6,730 nt of DNA from Actinomycetes bacterium (lineage in GTDB: Bacteria; Actinomycetota; Actinomycetes; Propionibacteriales; Nocardioidaceae): assembly GCA_023415395.1 (NCBI GenBank), contig JAEZKN010000608.1:1-6730 (forward strand). The letters are read 5' to 3'. Under the pieces are notes generated by a model. That model did no database searches. It saw only the letters and a list, made by a program, of their open reading frames with translations, and was not told where the DNA came from. Positions 4,918-6,730 of the stretch are shown piece after piece (positions within the stretch are counted from its first letter, which is position 1; every line of letters starts with the position of its first letter). The position numbers and the translations under genes are program-made.

Positions 4918-6675
4918 ATGGACACCACCAAGGTCGCCCACACCAACGGCTCGACCCCGGCGACCCCCGCCAAGCCCAACCGGGCCGGCAAGGTCGCCAT
5001 CTGGGCCGACGAGCGCCTCGGCCTCGCCACGGCCGCGAAGAAGAACCTGCGCAAGGTCTTCCCGGACCACTGGTCCTTCATGCTCGGCGAGATCGCGCTG
5101 TGGAGCTTCGTCGTCCTGCTGCTCACCGGTGTCTTCCTGACGCTCTGGTTCGTCCCGAGCATGGGCGAGGTCACCTACGACGGCAGCTACGACCAGCTGC
5201 GCGGCATCCACATGTCCGAGGCGATGGCCTCGGCGCTGAACATCTCCTTCGACGTGCGTGGCGGCCTGCTCATGCGGCAGATGCACCACTGGGCGGCGAT
5301 GCTGTTCGTCGCGTCGATGATGATCCACCTGCTCCGCGTGTTCTTCACCGGCGCGTTCCGCAAGCCGCGCGAGCTCAACTGGGTCATCGGCTGCCTGCTG
5401 CTGATCCTGGGCACGCTCGAGGGCTTCACCGGCTACTCGCTCCCCGACGACCTGCTCTCGGGCACCGGCGTCCGCGCCGCGGACGGCTTCATCAAGGCCA
5501 CGCCGGTGGTCGGCACCTACATGTCGTTCCTGCTGTTCGGCGGCGAGTTCCCGGGTGAGTCGATCATCCCGCGCCTCTACACCGTCCACGTGCTGCTGAT
5601 CCCGGGCCTGCTGCTGGCGCTGATCGCGGCCCACATGCTGCTGCTCGTCTACCACAAGCACACGCAGTGGCCTGGTCCTGGCCGCACCGAGAAGAACGTC
5701 GTGGGCTACCCGATGCTCCCGGTGTACGCCGCCAAGGCCGGTGGCTTCTTCTTCATCGTGTTCGGCGTGACCGCCGTCCTCGGCGCTCTCTTCACGCTCA
5801 ACCCGCTGTGGAAGTACGGCCCCTACGACCCGTCCAAGGTGACCGCGGGCTCCCAGCCCGACTGGTACATGGGCTGGCCGGACGGCGCGCTGCGCATCAT
5901 GCCTGGTCTCGAGACCGAGATCTGGGGCTTCACGATCTCCTGGAACGTGATGCTGCCGATCCTGGTCCTGCCGATCGTCATGTTCCTGATCGTGATGATG
6001 CTGCCGTTCCTCGACGCGTGGATCACCGGCGACAAGCGCGAGCACCACCTGCTCGAGCGCCCGCGCAACGCGCCGACCCGCACCGCCCTCATGGTGGCGC
6101 TGATGACGATGTACGGCCTCTTCTGGGCGGCCGGTGGCAACGACATCATCGCGATCAAGCTGAACGCCTCGATCAACCAGATCACCTACTTCCTCCGGGC
6201 AGCCGTGATCATCGGCCCGATCATCGCGTTCTTCATCACCCGCCGCTGGTGCATCTCGCTCCAGCGCAAGGACAACGAGACCCTGCTGCACGGCTACGAG
6301 ACCGGCATCATCATGCGCTCCCCGGAGGGTGGCTACTCCGAGAAGCACCTGCCGCTCCCCGAGGCCAAGGCCTACGCGCTCACCGCCCGCGACCGCGACC
6401 CGGTCGAGGACGGCGACGTGCGGCCGCCGGTCGACGAGAACGGCGTACCCGCTCCGCACACCGGTCGTCTGGCCGGCCTCCGCAACCGCCTCCGCACGCT
6501 CTACTACGCGGACAACGTGCAGAAGCCGACCCGCGCCGAGCTCGAGGCAGCCCACCACCACGCCGACCACGAGCACGAGCTCCAGGCCGGCATGGAGGGC
6601 CACGCGGCCGACGGTCACCAGTTCGACGGCCACCACCTGGTCGAGGACGAGCACCTCCGCGGTCCGCAGCACTGA
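4918..6675 (+). CDS. qcrB: Cytochrome bcc complex cytochrome b subunit
   Basis: Membrane diheme cytochrome b that carries the menaquinol oxidation and quinone reduction sites. The 585 residues contain helix B with His123 and His137 (13 between, in MHHWAAM...MIHLLR) and helix D with His224 and His239 (14 between, as in b6f and other actinobacterial forms). These are the four haem b ligands. PDWYMGW (314-320) is the PEWY-type quinol-site motif in its actinobacterial PDWY form. Further helices lie near 272-294, 341-363, 388-405 and 421-440, followed by a cytoplasmic extension. ATG 4918 lies 2 nt after the qcrA stop, with a weak GGGAG 11 nt upstream, so coupling is likely. The C-terminus is longer than the roughly 545-550 residues I recall for Streptomyces and Mycobacterium, and ends in a histidine-rich stretch (11 His in residues 546-585). 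No frameshift is seen. Confidence 0.98.
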   Translation: MDTTKVAHTNGSTPATPAKPNRAGKVAIWADERLGLATAAKKNLRKVFPDHWSFMLGEIALWSFVVLLLTGVFLTLWFVPSMGEVTYDGSYDQLRGIHMSEAMASALNISFDVRGGLLMRQMHHWAAMLFVASMMIHLLRVFFTGAFRKPRELNWVIGCLLLILGTLEGFTGYSLPDDLLSGTGVRAADGFIKATPVVGTYMSFLLFGGEFPGESIIPRLYTVHVLLIPGLLLALIAAHMLLLVYHKHTQWPGPGRTEKNVVGYPMLPVYAAKAGGFFFIVFGVTAVLGALFTLNPLWKYGPYDPSKVTAGSQPDWYMGWPDGALRIMPGLETEIWGFTISWNVMLPILVLPIVMFLIVMMLPFLDAWITGDKREHHLLERPRNAPTRTALMVALMTMYGLFWAAGGNDIIAIKLNASINQITYFLRAAVIIGPIIAFFITRRWCISLQRKDNETLLHGYETGIIMRSPEGGYSEKHLPLPEAKAYALTARDRDPVEDGDVRPPVDENGVPAPHTGRLAGLRNRLRTLYYADNVQKPTRAELEAAHHHADHEHELQAGMEGHAADGHQFDGHHLVEDEHLRGPQH

Positions 6676-6680
6676 CACCA

Positions 6681-6730
6681 GGTCGACCCTCGAGGGGGGG
6701 CCCCCGCCCCCCCGGGGGGGGGGGGGCGGG
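6681..6730 (+). other. G/C homopolymer foldback tail: possible terminator or contig-end artefact
   Basis: After the qcrB stop there is no gene. Two small palindromes (GGTCGACC 6681-6688, CCCTCGAGGG 6687-6696) lead into runs of 7 G, 5 C, 7 C and 13 G. CCCGCCCCCCC (6703-6713) and GGGGGGGCGGG (6720-6730) are a perfect 11-bp inverted repeat with a 6-nt loop of G, ending exactly at the window edge. It could be the hairpin terminator of ctaE-qcrCAB, although there is no U-run. The long pure runs at the very end equally suggest low-quality sequence where an assembly stopped. Confidence 0.4.

Noticed and set aside
3695..4918. A 407-codon minus-strand frame opposite qcrA
   Set aside because: Same antisense shadow effect; no motif, and the plus strand carries the full Rieske subunit.
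4897..6678. A 593-codon open frame on the minus strand spanning all of qcrB
   Set aside because: It mirrors a strongly coding gene in GC-rich DNA, where antisense frames lack stops. The product is low-complexity Val/Arg/Glu/His-rich with no recognisable domain, while the plus strand is unmistakable QcrB.
6681..6703. Cloning-vector polylinker contamination (adjacent SalI, XhoI and ApaI-like sites followed by a G run)
   Set aside because: The order resembles a common phagemid polylinker, but one extra C interrupts the SalI-XhoI junction and no further vector sequence follows. GC-rich palindromes by chance or a natural hairpin explain it as well; a vector screen of the parent contig would settle it.
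1..6730. CRISPR array, tRNA or rRNA, insertion sequence or attachment site
   Set aside because: I saw no regularly spaced repeats, no cloverleaf-like or rRNA segments, no transposase motifs and no terminal repeats; nearly all bases are accounted for by seven genes.

Overview
The window is a very GC-rich actinobacterial chromosome fragment. GC-rich third codon positions, frequent GTG starts, a three-helix Rieske subunit, a diheme membrane-bound QcrC and a five-helix oxidase subunit III all point to Actinomycetota. The proteins resemble those of Nocardioides-like organisms most closely, but that placement is from memory of the families and was not searched.

Layout: a divergent intergenic region (about 2221-2285) separates two arms. 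The minus-strand arm reads leftward: a seven-helix CtaG-type cytochrome oxidase assembly protein (2220-1294), a small receiver-domain-like protein (1280-873), then trpD, anthranilate phosphoribosyltransferase (876 to the left edge, C-terminus cut off). The plus-strand arm reads rightward: ctaE (2286-2933), qcrC (2970-3839), qcrA (3836-4915) and qcrB (4918-6675), closely spaced or overlapping and almost certainly one operon. The last 55 bases hold no gene and end in long runs of C and G.

How the genes work together: qcrC, qcrA and qcrB encode the actinobacterial cytochrome bcc complex (the bc1 analogue). It oxidises menaquinol and passes electrons through the diheme QcrC directly to the aa3 oxidase, of which ctaE is subunit III. 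The divergent CtaG-type protein probably helps to assemble that oxidase. The other oxidase subunits (ctaC, ctaD, ctaF) are not in the window. trpD is a biosynthetic neighbour. It is tied by a GTGA stop/start overlap to the receiver-like gene, whose role is unknown.

This is mostly a conserved respiratory locus, and I do not see a clearly undescribed system. The points most worth a second look are three GTG codons each lying exactly 7 nt after a -10-like hexamer (possible leaderless transcripts), an inverted repeat inside the divergent promoter region, the degenerate receiver protein coupled to trpD, a histidine-rich QcrB tail, and the foldback G/C tail at the right edge, which may be a terminator or a contig-end artefact.
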